Shown here piece after piece: positions 62,391-64,000 of a stretch of 64,000 bases of DNA. A program made the position numbers and the translations under genes. The notes under the pieces are model-generated. The model worked only from the letters and a program-made list of their open reading frames with translations. It did no database searches and was not told the origin of the DNA. The DNA comes from Pipra filicauda. Taxonomy: Eukaryota; Chordata; Aves; Passeriformes; Pipridae. The DNA is taken from contig NW_024104532.1 in the NCBI RefSeq assembly GCF_003945595.2, positions 6,447,501 through 6,511,500 on the forward strand, in the 5' to 3' direction. Every line of letters begins with the position of its first letter. Position 1 is the first letter of the stretch.

Positions 62391-63628
62391 GTAGGATGGC
62401 CTGGGGGTGGGGGAAGGTCATTTAGATCATGTTTTATGCATCCAGAGACCTTAAAGCACCTTTAGATTTGTCTGAGGCATTTGTGTATAGAGGGATCAAC
62501 TTTGCTGGTCTTAGGCCTGAAACAGGATGAAGCTAAAGAGGATGCAGAAGCAAATGACTTCCCATTCAGCGTTATTTTTTTCTTTTAAATTGAGTTAATA
62601 TCTAAAAATAAAAAATAGAAAAGTAACTTTTCCTTGCTGTTCTGCCTATTGTGTCTTCACAAACGTGGGTGATGAGCTGTGAGCTACAGGTGCACGAGGA
62701 CAAATTTCCCAAAAAAGCTGCTGTTCTTTTGTACATTCAGTTTACTTCTGTTGCATTCGTCTCTGTGATCCTCTGCCAGTCATTCAGTCCTGGGAACAAA
62801 TCTGGCTGCTTGGACTAACCATTTTTATGGATGTTCCTGGTATTCAGCTGCCAATCAGATGCATGCAGATGCAAATTGGTTAGATCCACAAGTACTTTGA
62901 TTTGCCTCTAGACCCATCTCTAGCCTGTGAAGTCTCAGGAAGGATTTTTGTAGGTGGAATTTTGGCTTTCTTAAAAGGACCCTGAACCTTCAAAACACCT
63001 CCACTTAATGGTTGGTTGGGTCAGTTTGTTTACACTTTGTAGATGATGAAAATCCTGCAAGCCTAAAGCTCAGCCTGAAAAAATATTGCTGAGGCTAAAA
63101 ATACTTGCAAATAATGTAACAGATAAAGCTCTGAACAAACAGATTTTATTTGACAGTCTTGAAATTTTTTTCAATGACCTCACAAAAGCATTAAATGGGA
63201 ATGGCCAGGGGGACAGGCACTGAATCAATAGGCACCAGTAAGTTTGTGAAATCGATTTTTTGCTTTTCACATACACGAGAATTGATGCAGTCAATGCTGT
63301 GTAACTCCCATTAATTGCCCAGGGTGACAGAGGATTTATCAATTGCTTATTGACTTCTTTGATGCCATGGGGGGCAAATGGAAATAGCTGCAAAGTTAAC
63401 TGTGTAATATAGAAGATACCCTTCCCCAGCTGAGGTATTAATATGAGCAGAGTAGATTCTCCAGAGCTTCACAGTTTTTCTGCTACAATACGTTTGCTAT
63501 CAACGTTTCTGCAACCAAAAGCAGAAAAAATATTACTGCAGTGACAAGATAGCTAAAATGTATGTAAATAATATATATTCTACATGTAAAACAGAGCTAA
63601 CATGGTGAATGTTACAAAAGTATATCAT
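62391..63628. other. Non-coding DNA, nothing identified
   Basis: Intron-like sequence after the donor at 62391. No further acceptor/donor pair was noted. The minus frame 63393-63070 (107 codons) is not recognised. Confidence 0.5.
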
Positions 63629-63823
63629 AGAGGGTGGTGAGGCCCTGGCACAGGTTGCCCAGAGAAGCTGTGGGTGCCCCATCCCTGGAAGTGTCCAAGG
63701 CCAGGTTGGACAGGGCTTGGAGCAACCTGGTCTAGTGGAAGGTGTCCCTCCCCACAACAGAGAGGTTGGAGTGAGATTGTATTTATTGTCCCTTCCAACC
63801 CAAACCATTCTGTGATTCTATGG
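63629..63823 (+). mobile_element. CR1 LINE, 5'-truncated 3' end
   Basis: The succession GGTGAGGCCCTGGCACAGG, TTGCCCAGAGAAGCTGTGGG, GCCCCATCCCTGGAAGTGTC, CAACCTGGTCTAGTGGAAGG and CCCTTCCAACCCAAACCATT, closing in TGTGATTCTATGG, is the characteristic avian CR1 3' terminus with its ATTCTATG-type tail. It reads on the plus strand. There is one local oddity: near 63772-63789 the usual spacing before CCCTTCC is altered by T-rich sequence. It is a dead fragment without reverse transcriptase. The open frames 63533-63808 (-) and 63609-63815 (+) fall within it. Confidence 0.95.
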
Positions 63824-64000
63824 TACGTTACTCTCTAGTAGTCACTGAGTTTTTACACTCAGTTTTTATGCAGAAATTCCTGTTCAGTTTAGTAGGATGA
63901 CTGAAGAAGTTACTCTTCCCCACAACTAAAGGCATCTCCTCATCACTTTGAGCATTTTTACAGTGGCCACAGGCTCCAATTTCTCTGTTATAAATAGCAT
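63824..64000. other. Non-coding DNA, nothing identified
   Basis: Short AT-rich tail of the window with no feature. Confidence 0.5.

Noticed and set aside
63533..63815. Open frames on both strands near the right end
   Set aside because: They lie within the CR1 3' fragment and are repeat by-products.

Overview
The window looks like AT-rich vertebrate nuclear DNA, almost certainly from a bird. Three repeats carry the avian signal. Two are clear 3' ends of CR1 LINEs, at about 63629-63823 (+) and 49537-49795 (-). The third is a solo long terminal repeat of a type common in bird genomes, at about 8422-8831. CpG is scarce, poly-T tracts are frequent, and there is no dense SINE load of the mammalian kind. 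I recognise no protein-coding gene, tRNA, rRNA, CRISPR array or prokaryotic feature. The many open frames of 60-149 codons are about what chance gives in 64 kb read in six frames. They lack initiation context, splice support or recognisable domains, and several overlap on both strands.

The likeliest settings are an intergenic 'gene desert' or one or more very long introns. From left to right: 1-8.4 kb is unremarkable AT-rich sequence with a near-perfect RFX X-box (1199-1212), a C/A-rich tract (5873-5945) and a small CpG-bearing block near 6.16 kb. The solo LTR follows at 8.4-8.8 kb. From 9.8 to 26 kb there are several blocks whose texture resembles conserved non-coding elements, a striking 13-bp-arm hairpin (16561-16595), a possible terminal exon with poly(A) signal (18594 on), a 36-base T tract (19593-19628) and a possible short internal exon (21616-21697). 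From 26 to 48 kb the DNA is mostly featureless, with a possible exon at 41385-41460. From 48 to 64 kb there are the CR1 copies, two regulatory-looking blocks containing inverted repeats (52020-52235 and 54660-54990), and the best exon candidate of the window (62253-62390, or 62181-62390 if the upstream acceptor is used).

The candidate exons do not join into one reading frame. If they are real they are more likely parts of a long non-coding RNA, or of different transcripts, than of one protein gene. Assignments of conserved or regulatory function come from texture and motifs only, since no alignment could be run. I found no evidence of an undescribed biological system; the unusual items are local and are listed as findings.
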